In this document: in pieces, positions 34,113 through 42,082 of the stretch
How positions within the stretch are numbered: the stretch's first letter is position 1
How the letters are laid out: every line of letters starts with the position of its first letter
From: Candidatus Sysuiplasma acidicola
GTDB lineage: Archaea > Thermoplasmatota > Thermoplasmata > Sysuiplasmatales > Sysuiplasmataceae
DNA length: 42,518 nucleotides
Assembly (NCBI GenBank): GCA_019721035.1
Contig: JAHEAA010000018.1
Span: forward strand, 1-42,518
Direction: 5' to 3'
The notes under the pieces: model-generated
Database searches by the model: none
Told to the model about the DNA's origin: nothing
What the model saw: the letters and a program-made list of their open reading frames with translations, nothing else
Program-made: the position numbers and the translations under genes

Positions 34113-35138
34113 ATGCCCGCCGTGGAAGAGAGACAGGTTGTGGTGGAACTCTCGCTCGAACACGAACTTTTCCCGGCGGCAGAAGTCGAAGCACTATCCG
34201 GTATTGCCGCATTCACTACAGCGAAGATGCACAGGGAACTGGCGATTCTCCGCAGCCGCGATGCGGACCTCACGGCCGGGAAGCTTTGCTCCAGACTCGC
34301 ATTTTCCCACAGTGTCTCCTTCCTGCTCGGCGATTATTCGACCTGGGCAGAGGTCCTGAAATCCGCACAGTTGTGCGGCAGGGAACTCGGGGGAAACACG
34401 TTCAGGGTAAGGGTGGTGACCAGAGACAGGGAGATGAAACGCATCGTTCCGTCAATGGAAAGAGAGCTGGGAGGTGTGATAAGCAGATACGGGAGAGTTG
34501 ACATCAGCAACGCCGGCACCGAATTCAGGGTCTTTTATAGCGACGGACGTTTTATGCTGACCATGTTACGCTGCGCCGTAGACAGGCGCGCGATTGACAG
34601 GAGGAGTGCTTCGAACAGGGTGTTCTTCTCACCCGTATCCCTTCCACCAAGGTACGCGAAGGGACTGCTGAATCTCTGCAGAGTCTCGGAGGGGGAAAGA
34701 GTTCTCGATCCTTTCTGCGGCACCGGCGGCATCGTCATGGAATCGATGCTCATGGGAGCGGATACGGTGGGAACAGACATAGACGGTGCGATGATAAGCG
34801 GTACGATTGCAAATCTGAGACAGATAGGCATAGACGGAAAATACGAACTGCACGTACTCGATGTTTCCGACATTCCGTCGCTTGGCAGATTTGATGCCAT
34901 TGTAACTGATCCGCCGTACGGCAGATCGTCATACATGAACAGAGAACAACCGGAGTCGCTGTATGCGAGGGCAATGACGGCCTTTGCCCAGTGCCTCAAA
35001 AGAGGCGGCAGACTCGGCATCGTTCTTCCGGACCCGTCGCTTGTTGACGGTGGAAAGGCATTCACTCTCGAAACGTGCATCAGGCAGAAGGTGCACAGAT
35101 CCCTCACGAGGAACTACATGGTGTTTTCCAGGAACTGA
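34113..35138 (+). CDS. tRNA (guanine10-N2)-methyltransferase, TrmG10/Trm11 family
   Basis: This 341-residue enzyme should methylate N2 of G10 in tRNAs. The N-terminal half (about 1-150) is a THUMP-type RNA-binding region. The C-terminal Rossmann domain has the SAM motif VLDPFCGTGGIVMESMLMGA and catalytic TDPPYGRSSY. A gene 20 bases downstream of radA suggests co-transcription. In archaea the enzyme makes m2G10 or m2,2G10. The family resembles other THUMP methyltransferases, but DPPYG followed by RSS fits the G10 group. Confidence 0.9.
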   Translation: MPAVEERQVVVELSLEHELFPAAEVEALSGIAAFTTAKMHRELAILRSRDADLTAGKLCSRLAFSHSVSFLLGDYSTWAEVLKSAQLCGRELGGNTFRVRVVTRDREMKRIVPSMERELGGVISRYGRVDISNAGTEFRVFYSDGRFMLTMLRCAVDRRAIDRRSASNRVFFSPVSLPPRYAKGLLNLCRVSEGERVLDPFCGTGGIVMESMLMGADTVGTDIDGAMISGTIANLRQIGIDGKYELHVLDVSDIPSLGRFDAIVTDPPYGRSSYMNREQPESLYARAMTAFAQCLKRGGRLGIVLPDPSLVDGGKAFTLETCIRQKVHRSLTRNYMVFSRN

Positions 35139-35168
35139 GGCCGTTGCGTCCGCTCCGCCCGCAACTGC

Positions 35169-36650
35169 TCACTGAGCAGTAACAGAGATTGTAAATACGG
35201 TTCTGAAACCAGAAGCAACTCCGAACACTTCCAGCGTGTAGTGTCCTGGCGGCACGGGATTGGAGCTCGGATTGATCTCGGCAATAGAAACTGTCACGTT
35301 TGTCTCTGTGGCTGCCGCTAATTTAAAGGTGAGCGAGCCTTTGTATGCGGAGCTGTTGGGCGGAGCGGATCCGGGTGCAAAAAGCATCAGGAAATAAGGA
35401 TATCCGCTCGTGCTCTGGACGGAAGACAGCGTTATGTTTTCGACAGTATTGCCGGTGCTTTTGACGTTCAGCAGAAACGTCTGCGTGCTCGTATTGTTAA
35501 CCATGACGGATGTAGTGGCAGAAGTCATGGAAAAACTCGTGTGTGCTGGTATGGTTGTGACCGGGATTGGCGTGAATGAAATCAGGAACATGGCGGCGGC
35601 TATAGCTCCGAGCATCTTCCTGTCAATTTTCAGCTTGGATATGTCGTTAAGCGGGGGCGGATGCCTCACACCGAGAATCATCACGAAAAACGCTATGAAT
35701 ATCCAGCTTGTGAAATTGAGCGACAGGACAATCAGCACAGCGAGCGTTGCCCAGCCGAGATAGCGTGCATTATCGCCCAGCAGCGCCCTTGCGACGTGAC
35801 CCCCGTCCAGCTGTCCTGCAGGCAGCAGGTTCAGCGCTGTTGCGAAAAATCCTACCCACGCTGCGAAAGCGGTGGGAAATATTATGAATGAGCCGGATGA
35901 GAAAGGGAAAAATGACATCATGAAGTCATAAAGGAAAGGCGCCTTGAATACTGGCGTACCGGGCACCACGATTACATGAACGAGGTTCATCTGTGTGAGC
36001 ATGAAACCGGCGATTGCCACAGGTATCGAGACTAGGAAGCCGACGATGGGCCCGGCGATCCCTATCTCCAGCAGCGCCTTTCTGTTCGGAAAAGGATCAC
36101 GTATTGATATGAAGGCGCCGAGCGTGCCAAGCGGCGGTATGGACGGCAGGAAATAAGGAAGGGATGCATTCACATGGTAACGCCTGGCCACGATAAAGTG
36201 GCCCATCTCATGGGATGCCAGTATAAGCATGAGGGGGAAAACAAAGAATATGATGCCGTTCACGATGCTGTCAGGCGTGAACGTGTTCGCCTGATTGTAG
36301 TAATTTGACCAGAGTATCGCCCCGGTCACCGTCGTGGAAACAAGTGTGACCGCGAGCAGAACGATGTTTGGAATATTGCCGTGACGCCCCGTGGGCCTGC
36401 GCTTTCCGACTATTATTGCAAATTCGCCGCCGCGCTTCTGCAGGAAGGGAACATAATTCTTCGGAACGAGTTGTTTTCTAACCTCGTCAAACTTACTCTC
36501 CAGTTCTGACGGAGTGCATCTCACAAAGAATGCCACGGTCTCGTACGTCACCCGTATATCGTAGACATCGAAATAATTCGAAACCGCCGACTTAAGCATC
36601 TCGACTTCCGCACCCAGCGATCCGGACGCGGCGTAGTGGCCATAGTTCAC
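35169..36650 (-). CDS. Site-2-protease-family (M50) membrane metalloprotease with extracytoplasmic C-terminal domain
   Basis: This 493-residue intramembrane protease has the zinc motif H147-E-M-G-H151 and the second motif LDGGH (from residue 291). About eight membrane helices span residues 95-370. The N-terminal 90 residues are soluble and precede the membrane core. The last 120 residues (about 375-493) are an extracellular Ig/CARDB-like domain with sequons (FSMTSATTSVMVNNTSTQ...; PPGHYTLEVFGV). Members cut membrane-bound regulators or signal-peptide remnants. The target is unknown. It is convergent with the tRNA methyltransferase gene. Confidence 0.92.
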   Translation of the reverse strand: MNYGHYAASGSLGAEVEMLKSAVSNYFDVYDIRVTYETVAFFVRCTPSELESKFDEVRKQLVPKNYVPFLQKRGGEFAIIVGKRRPTGRHGNIPNIVLLAVTLVSTTVTGAILWSNYYNQANTFTPDSIVNGIIFFVFPLMLILASHEMGHFIVARRYHVNASLPYFLPSIPPLGTLGAFISIRDPFPNRKALLEIGIAGPIVGFLVSIPVAIAGFMLTQMNLVHVIVVPGTPVFKAPFLYDFMMSFFPFSSGSFIIFPTAFAAWVGFFATALNLLPAGQLDGGHVARALLGDNARYLGWATLAVLIVLSLNFTSWIFIAFFVMILGVRHPPPLNDISKLKIDRKMLGAIAAAMFLISFTPIPVTTIPAHTSFSMTSATTSVMVNNTSTQTFLLNVKSTGNTVENITLSSVQSTSGYPYFLMLFAPGSAPPNSSAYKGSLTFKLAAATETNVTVSIAEINPSSNPVPPGHYTLEVFGVASGFRTVFTISVTAQ

Positions 36651-36913
36651 GCTGGAAATTAAGATGCTCTTGGTAATTAAGCATTGTCAACGGCTACGCG
36701 ATAAATCAGATGGCTTGATTCGCCTCTTCCGGTTTTCATTAAGCTGCTGATTCTACTTGTAACGCCTCCTTGAAGTGAGACCGCAACTTGATAATTCAGG
36801 CCAGTACCTGCCGCTGCATCGCATCCATCACAAATGCAAATCAAGCCGGGAGTCGATGGCATTAAATTCTAATAATATCTGGCACTCCCGCCCAGCGCAC
36901 GGAGCATGATCAA

Positions 36914-37759
36914 GTGTCGGACGGAATCGGCGGAATGTTTCGCAACTATCTCAGGCTGATCAGGTATGGCAACTGCGCCATGTCCGGGGTAGCTGCTTTC
37001 CTTGGAGCGTTCGTCGTATCCGGGACTCGACTATACAGTCACGTGCCGGCAGTATCGGCGGCCATAGTCACTGTTTTCCTGTTCACCGCAGCGGGCAACA
37101 CGCTGAACGATTTTCTGGATGCAGACATAGATGCGAGGGCGCACCCGGAGCGCCCCATACCTTCGGGTTTTATCGCCAGGGAGAAGGCACGCAGGCTTGC
37201 GTATCTGCTTTTTGCGGCATCCGTCATCTCATCACTCTTCATAAACGCCCCGGCGCTGATGATCGTCATACTCTCGCTCATCATAATGCTCGCCTACGAG
37301 TTCAGGCTGAAGAAGCTTGGTCTTACGGGCAATTTTTCAATAGCATGGCTCACAGCCTCACTCTTTCTGTTTGGAGCGGTATCAGTGGGCACGCCACTGC
37401 CCGTGTGGGCGCTGTTTGCGACATCGTTTGCCGCCACGCTGGGCAGGGAGATCATAAAGGACATTCAGGACAGGGAGGCAGACTCAGGCATCAGGAAGAC
37501 GCTGCCCATGAAGATAGGTGATCGTAAATCGATGCTCATTTCATCGATTGCACTGCTTTCCGCAATCGCAGTGAGTCCGTTTCCATATCTGCTGCATCAG
37601 TTCGGCACCGGCTATCTGCTGATCGTCATTGTGGCAGATGTCCTCTTTGCAGAGTCCGCGGTACTGCAGGTGCGAAGCGCGGCAAGGGCACAGTCAACTA
37701 CTAAAATAGCGATGTATGTTGCCCTTCTTGCATTCCTTGCCGGAGCATTGGGTGGCTGA
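36914..37759 (+). CDS. Digeranylgeranylglyceryl phosphate synthase (UbiA-type prenyltransferase)
   Basis: This 281-residue membrane prenyltransferase attaches the second geranylgeranyl chain in archaeal ether lipid synthesis. The first aspartate motif is N65-D66xxD69xxxD73 (NTLNDFLDADIDARAHPERP). The second is KDIQDREAD near residue 186. About eight membrane helices are seen. The start is GTG at 36914; an internal ATG occurs seven codons later. The GGGP synthase gene, which makes its substrate, starts two bases after its stop. Other UbiA enzymes share these motifs, but the neighbour strongly supports DGGGP synthase. Confidence 0.93.
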   Translation: MSDGIGGMFRNYLRLIRYGNCAMSGVAAFLGAFVVSGTRLYSHVPAVSAAIVTVFLFTAAGNTLNDFLDADIDARAHPERPIPSGFIAREKARRLAYLLFAASVISSLFINAPALMIVILSLIIMLAYEFRLKKLGLTGNFSIAWLTASLFLFGAVSVGTPLPVWALFATSFAATLGREIIKDIQDREADSGIRKTLPMKIGDRKSMLISSIALLSAIAVSPFPYLLHQFGTGYLLIVIVADVLFAESAVLQVRSAARAQSTTKIAMYVALLAFLAGALGG

Positions 37760-37761
37760 AT

Positions 37762-38514
37762 ATGCCGAAGGTCATAGATTACATACATTCGAGGTTGAAA
37801 GAAGGAACGCTGCACATGACGCTGATAGATCCGGACAAGCAGACGGCCGCGGCGGCCGGAAGGATTGCCGGGGAAGCGACGGCGTGCGGCACATCCGCAA
37901 TAATGGTTGGCGGCTCCACGGGAATAGAGCAGAATAGTCTCGACAGGACAATTGCCGCGATAAAAGCATCTTCTGACAGACCGGTGATATGTTTCCCGTC
38001 CAACGCCTCCAGTCTCAGCGGCAGCTTCGATGCCATATATTTTCTATCCATGCTCAATTCTGCTTCGCCGAGGCACATAACTGGGGAGCAGGCGGCCGGA
38101 GCGCATGCAGTGAAGAGTTTAGGCATCGAACCTATCGGCATGGGCTACGTGATTATCGAGCCGGGAATGAAGGTTGGCGAGGTCGGAAAGGCGGAACCAA
38201 TCCGGAGGACGGACATAAAGTCAGCCGTGGGGTATGCACTTGCTGCAGAATATTTTGGCATGAAACTCGTATATCTTGAAGCAGGTAGCGGTTCACCGGA
38301 GCCGGTGCCCGGAGAAATGATAAGGGCAGTGAAAAAAGCCATAACTGTCCCGCTGATCGTCGGCGGAGGTATCAGGGACGGCAGTGCTGCCAGAATGGTC
38401 GTTGCAGCGGGAGCCGACATCGTTGTCACCGGGACGGTTGTTGAGCGGGAGAACGGAACGGAAAACCTCTGCGAAATAATCAGCACGATCAATACAGCTG
38501 GGAAGCGGGCATGA
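37762..38514 (+). CDS. Geranylgeranylglyceryl phosphate synthase
   Basis: This 250-residue TIM-barrel enzyme joins geranylgeranyl diphosphate to glycerol-1-phosphate, the first ether bond of archaeal lipids. Typical elements are HMTLIDPDKQ near the start, IMVGGSTGIEQ, YLEAGSGSPEPV and the phosphate-binding VGGGIRDGSAARMVVAAGAD. It is encoded two bases after the DGGGP synthase, so two consecutive steps are coupled. The family also includes bacterial PcrB heptaprenylglyceryl phosphate synthases, which are shorter and lack this context. Confidence 0.96.
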   Translation: MPKVIDYIHSRLKEGTLHMTLIDPDKQTAAAAGRIAGEATACGTSAIMVGGSTGIEQNSLDRTIAAIKASSDRPVICFPSNASSLSGSFDAIYFLSMLNSASPRHITGEQAAGAHAVKSLGIEPIGMGYVIIEPGMKVGEVGKAEPIRRTDIKSAVGYALAAEYFGMKLVYLEAGSGSPEPVPGEMIRAVKKAITVPLIVGGGIRDGSAARMVVAAGADIVVTGTVVERENGTENLCEIISTINTAGKRA

Positions 38515-38544
38515 TGCGTTACCCGGCAAAGCCGTAAGGCATAG

Positions 38545-39132
38545 TCAGATCGCGAGAAATGCTTCGTGCAGTGCCGTCGAACCTGAGAGTTCTGGATGAA
38601 ACGCGAGCGCCATAAGGCTGCCCTGCTTGGCCATGACAATTTTATCGTCGAACCTGGAAAGCGGCCTGCAGTCACCCCACACTTCCGTAATGGCTGGAGC
38701 GCGTATGAATACACCCGAGAAGTGGTCGACTATGCTGTCTATGGAGAGGCTCGCTTCAAACGATTCCCTCTGCCTTCCGAAGAAATTCCTGTCGACCTTC
38801 ATATCCATGAGACCCAGCAGCCTGGTGCCTGTTCTGCCTACCTGCTCATCCCCCTTCTTTGCCATCAGTATGCATCCGGCGCACGTGCCCATGACCGGCA
38901 TGCCCTCATCTGCTCTTTTCACTATTGCGTCAAAGAGGCCGAAACGCACTAGCAATTTTGAAATGGTGGTGCTTTCACCGCCGGGGATGATGAGGCTTTC
39001 GACTGTTTCGAGGTCTTTCGCGCTCCTCACCATGACCGCTCGCCCTCCTGGACGACGTATGTCGATAGCCGCCTGAAGCGTGTTGATGTGCTCGCTCACA
39101 TCACCCTGTACAGCGACAACGCCTGCCTTCAT
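38545..39132 (-). CDS. pdxT: Pyridoxal 5'-phosphate synthase glutaminase subunit PdxT
   Basis: This 195-residue class I glutaminase feeds ammonia to PdxS for PLP synthesis. The catalytic triad is C84 (MGTCAGCIL), H180 and E182 (LAFHPELSGS). PGGEST at 50-55 and the start VAVQGDVSEHINTL are typical. PdxS is not in the window, so the two genes are unlinked here. A CATAAA element about 25-30 bases upstream on the minus strand suggests a leaderless transcript. It is divergent from the HIT gene. Confidence 0.95.
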   Translation of the reverse strand: MKAGVVAVQGDVSEHINTLQAAIDIRRPGGRAVMVRSAKDLETVESLIIPGGESTTISKLLVRFGLFDAIVKRADEGMPVMGTCAGCILMAKKGDEQVGRTGTRLLGLMDMKVDRNFFGRQRESFEASLSIDSIVDHFSGVFIRAPAITEVWGDCRPLSRFDDKIVMAKQGSLMALAFHPELSGSTALHEAFLAI

Positions 39133-39251
39133 CGTCCCGGAGAATATTGAATCTGTTTATGGCTTTTCCGATCCGGTTTTCCTGTTTTCAGAGAATTATT
39201 TCGATTGGGGAGCATAAGAAATTAAGACTGCATCCTTTTACCCCTGAAGAG

Positions 39252-39689
39252 ATGATGAACAGCACAGGACATGATGCAGACTGCCTCTTCTGCAAACTTA
39301 TTCGTGGAACCATGCCATCGTTCAAAGTGTACGAAGACGACTTTGTATTCGCATGCCTCGACAGATTCCCAATAACTGCGGGACATACGCTCGTGATGCC
39401 TAAGAGCCACCATAGCAGACTTGTTGACCTGCCGTTTGACCTGACCGCCAAGATGTTCGACGTGACACGCCGTATTGGCAGGGCATTCTATGCTATGAAC
39501 TACACGGGAGTGAATTACTTTGTAAACGAGGGTTCTGATGCCGGTCAGGTAATATTTCATGTGCACTGCCACGTGATACCGCGTCGCCCTTCAGACGGTT
39601 TGGACTTCCGCGTGAGAAGAAAGGGGCTGACTGAATCAGACATGGAGGATGCTGCGGGCGGCATCAGGGAGCATATGAAGCATGACTGA
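39252..39689 (+). CDS. HIT-family nucleotide hydrolase/transferase
   Basis: This protein of about 145 residues has the histidine triad HVHCHVIPR near its C-terminus. The N-terminal pair CLFCKLIRG, with later histidines, is the HINT-type zinc/structural signature. Family members hydrolyse dinucleoside polyphosphates or nucleoside phosphoramidates. The frame is open from 39147, but the extension has no family similarity. ATG at 39252 or 39255 is the likelier start, with TATA-like AGAAATTAAG about 25-30 bases ahead. It is convergent with the tRNA-Tyr gene. Confidence 0.9.
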   Translation: MMNSTGHDADCLFCKLIRGTMPSFKVYEDDFVFACLDRFPITAGHTLVMPKSHHSRLVDLPFDLTAKMFDVTRRIGRAFYAMNYTGVNYFVNEGSDAGQVIFHVHCHVIPRRPSDGLDFRVRRKGLTESDMEDAAGGIREHMKHD

Positions 39690-39747
39690 CGAAATGCTGT
39701 CCTTTGGTTCAGGAACATAACGGTACGCTGTTTCGGTTTTAGGGAAG

Positions 39748-39856
39748 TCCCGACTCCCGGATTTGAACCGGGGACCTGCTGATATCAGCGGCCAATATCG
39801 GCTTTGCCGATAACACAACTACAGTCAGCCGCTCTGCCAGTCTGAGCTAAGTCGGG
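39748..39856 (-). tRNA. tRNA-Tyr (GTA) with a 35-nt intron
   Basis: The minus strand folds as a tRNA: acceptor CCCGACT/AGTCGGG, D-arm GCTC/GAGC, anticodon stem GCTGA/TCAGC, T-arm CCCGG-TTCAAAT-CCGGG and discriminator A. The anticodon GTA is at 39820-39822. The 5' exon is 39819-39856 and the 3' exon 39748-39783. The intron occupies 39784-39818, at the canonical position after G37. It contains a perfect hairpin TATCGGC-AAA-GCCGATA. CCA is not encoded. AT-rich TAATTAATAATTATTG upstream holds the probable TATA box. Confidence 0.95.
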
Positions 39857-39921
39857 CTTATCTGAAAATACAATAATTATTAATTACTTGTTGTCGAAAG
39901 CGACTGAACTGCACCGCGCCG

Positions 39922-41298
39922 TCAGCCTTGTCGCGTTGCCACAATAAGCATGTCAGCGGCTTCTCCGATGCTCAGCACATGTTCCTTTCCGGTGTCCATA
40001 TCATGAACCGTGACTTTTCCTGTCTCCAGTTCTCTCCTGCCGACGACCATCACATACGGTATGCCGTTCCTGTCCGCGAATTCAAACGCCTTGCCTATGC
40101 TCTTTTCGAACGCTATGTCGCAATTCAGGCCGCGCCTTCTGAGTTCGTCTGCCATGCGTAGACAATCGTCAAGCGTCTTCAGCGGAACTATCAGCACAAA
40201 GGGAACATGAGACAGCCTGGCCGAAAAACCTTCGAACTTGCGTTCCTCGAGAACGGCAAAGATGACGTCCAGTCCGAACGTCATGCCGGTTGCAGGAAAC
40301 ACTTTGTTTCCTCCCGCAAAACTGTCTACCATGCCGTCATACCGGCCTCCGGCAGCCAGCGAACTCGTGATGGCGTTCTGTCCTTCCTTCACGTAAACTT
40401 CCCACATCGGCCCTGTATAGTAGCTCAGTCCTCTTGCCAGCGTCGGGAGGAATATTACATCGCTCGACTGCCCGAAACTTTCCAGGAATCGGAAGAGCTC
40501 CTTCAGCTCGGTGATGCCCTCACTGTCTTTTCCGCCAGAAAGAATACGCTCGAAGAATCCCAGCCTGTCCTGATAGTTGTCGATGAGCAGCGCTTCGTTC
40601 AGGAGCGACATAAGCTTATCTGCTGCGCCATCAGGTACGCCCTTCTGCGCCAGCTCAGTCCTGACACTCTTCTCGCCGAACTTCACGAGCTTATCGAGAG
40701 AAAGCGCTGTCTCAGTGTGCATATCATCCGGAATAGAGCAGTGACGGAACAGCTCGAAGAGAAGTTTTCTGTCATTGACGAAAACGCACACATTCAGTCC
40801 GAGCTCGGCGAATATGTCGAACGTCATCCGGATAATCTCCGCATCGGCAACCACACCACTCACGCCCACGACATCTGCATCGCATTGTGTGAACTCCCTG
40901 AGTCTTCCGGCGCGGACAGGCCCGTCTCTGAACACCTTGCCGATCTCATACCGCTTGAACGGCATCTTCAGCGTGGGATTCATGGCGACAAGCTTTCCAA
41001 GTTTGAACGTGAGTTCATATCTCAGGCAGAGATCTCTTCCTCCCTGATCCTTCAATCTGTAAGTTTCCTTGAGTATCTCAGACCCGCCTGCGTATTTGCT
41101 CGCGGCCACTTCGTAGTGCTCCAATATGGAGGTCTCGGCCGGACCGTACCCGTATTTCATGAAATTGGATTTCATCACGCCCGCTATAGATTCCCTGATA
41201 AGCTGTTCACGCGGAAGATAGTCCTTCGTTCCCTTCACTTCCAGAGTATCGGAAGGAATGCCTCTGATTTTTCCGGCTTTGCCTGACTCCGCTGACAT
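39922..41298 (-). CDS. hisS: Histidyl-tRNA synthetase
   Basis: This 458-residue class II synthetase charges tRNA-His. Motif 1 surroundings KGTKDYLPREQ, motif 2 FKRYEIGKVFRDGPVRAGR and the HisRS-specific ARGLSYYTGPMWEVY are present. The C-terminal anticodon domain starts near residue 355 (FVLIVPLKTLDDCLRMA). Length is normal. CTTAAAAC about 20-25 bases before the ATG on the minus strand suggests a leaderless promoter. It is on the same strand as tRNA-Tyr downstream, with 65 bases between. Confidence 0.96.
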   Translation of the reverse strand: MSAESGKAGKIRGIPSDTLEVKGTKDYLPREQLIRESIAGVMKSNFMKYGYGPAETSILEHYEVAASKYAGGSEILKETYRLKDQGGRDLCLRYELTFKLGKLVAMNPTLKMPFKRYEIGKVFRDGPVRAGRLREFTQCDADVVGVSGVVADAEIIRMTFDIFAELGLNVCVFVNDRKLLFELFRHCSIPDDMHTETALSLDKLVKFGEKSVRTELAQKGVPDGAADKLMSLLNEALLIDNYQDRLGFFERILSGGKDSEGITELKELFRFLESFGQSSDVIFLPTLARGLSYYTGPMWEVYVKEGQNAITSSLAAGGRYDGMVDSFAGGNKVFPATGMTFGLDVIFAVLEERKFEGFSARLSHVPFVLIVPLKTLDDCLRMADELRRRGLNCDIAFEKSIGKAFEFADRNGIPYVMVVGRRELETGKVTVHDMDTGKEHVLSIGEAADMLIVATRQG

Positions 41299-41723
41299 AT
41301 TGCAGACCCGCTTGCTGTTTTAAGCAGATATACTACCGTTTCATAAAGGTAGAGTACGGATAGAAGTGTACATAATCTGAAGTAATTTATATAGACATAT
41401 TCATATAAAATATTTAACGATCGGTGCTGGCGTGACTTTATTGCTTTTTTATGATTTTGATTCGGAAAGTATTGCAGAAATGGCTTCAGGAACCTGTCAA
41501 AATCACTATCTGATTTGTTGAAGGCTTTGATAGCAAAAAATGGACGGAATTACCTGGTTTTTCACGTCTGCCTCAGTAAATTCACAACACGAAGCGTACT
41601 TTTACGATAGATATTTCTTTCACAAAACCCGGCATCAGTACATGAGCAAGACATGCTTGCTTCATTGAAATTTTCACAGAATTTCTCGTAAAAACAGTAT
41701 TGGAAAGGATTACATTGCGGGAA
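41299..41723. other. AT-rich intergenic region at the left flank of an insertion sequence
   Basis: About 425 bases hold no supportable gene. Base composition is clearly more AT-rich than the flanking genes, with runs such as AATTTATATAGACATATTCA. It includes the hisS promoter at its left end and a small hairpin CTACC...GGTAG (about 41333-41352). The left boundary of the transposable element probably lies in here, but the terminal repeat cannot be identified without the right end. Confidence 0.6.
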
Positions 41724-41790
41724 GGCATCTCATCCCGTTGAAAAGAATTTTCTCTCTCTCTTTAAACGTCTTCGAACGGGATGGGATGCC
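41724..41790 (+). promoter_or_regulatory. Inverted repeat enclosing the TATA box and covering the transposase start
   Basis: GGCATCTCATCCCGTT (41724-41739) and AACGGGATGGGATGCC (41775-41790) pair over 16 bp with a single T·G wobble. The 35-nt loop contains TTTAAA (41761-41766). Expected transcription starts near 41786-41790, at the ATG at 41786. A transcript from this promoter would lack the left arm; a transcript from outside would carry both arms and bury the start codon. Confidence 0.7.
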
Positions 41791-42082
41791 CATGAGTGAG
41801 AGGAAGATAGAGAACGAAGTACAAAAACATATTCTCGGCTATTTGGGCAGTGGTTTTTCACTGCCGCTGAGTGCGTGCGCGCAGTATACGGAGAAGGAAC
41901 ACCTTGATGTGCTCATCAAGTGCGCAATGGATCACGGCTACATACAGGGAACGGCCAGGAGGCTCAGGAGCAACTGGGAACTGCCGCTGCCGTCCGGCTG
42001 GACGGTCAGACGGCTGCTGATCAGAAAGGACGCGGGCCGGCTGGCGGAAGAACTGCAGGCGGTAAATTTGGCAGTGCTCTAG
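41786..42082 (+). pseudogene. DDE transposase, N-terminal part, ended by in-frame TAG
   Basis: This is the first part of an insertion-sequence transposase. The frame is open from TTG at 41738. ATG at 41786 or 41792, fitting a leaderless mRNA from the TATA box at 41761, is likelier. The sequence (NEVQKHILGYLGSGFSLPLS, then YIQGTARRLRSNWELPLPSG) matches by eye the helical N-terminal region of archaeal IS4-like/ISH transposases. It ends at TAG (42080-42082). The very same frame continues after the stop into the catalytic domain, so this looks like one gene with a nonsense codon. Confidence 0.7.

Noticed and set aside
36677-36862. 61-residue minus-strand frame in the gap before the UbiA gene
   Set aside because: There is no ribosome binding site, no domain and no good codon pattern. 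I see no RNA gene there either.
40207-41286. 359-residue open frame on the plus strand
   Set aside because: It is fully antisense to hisS, whose protein is unmistakable, and has no recognisable domain. It arises from codon bias.
42080-42082. Pyrrolysine codon as a firm call
   Set aside because: No pyl genes are in the window and TAG ends normal genes here, so a nonsense mutation is the simpler reading. It is kept only as an alternative.
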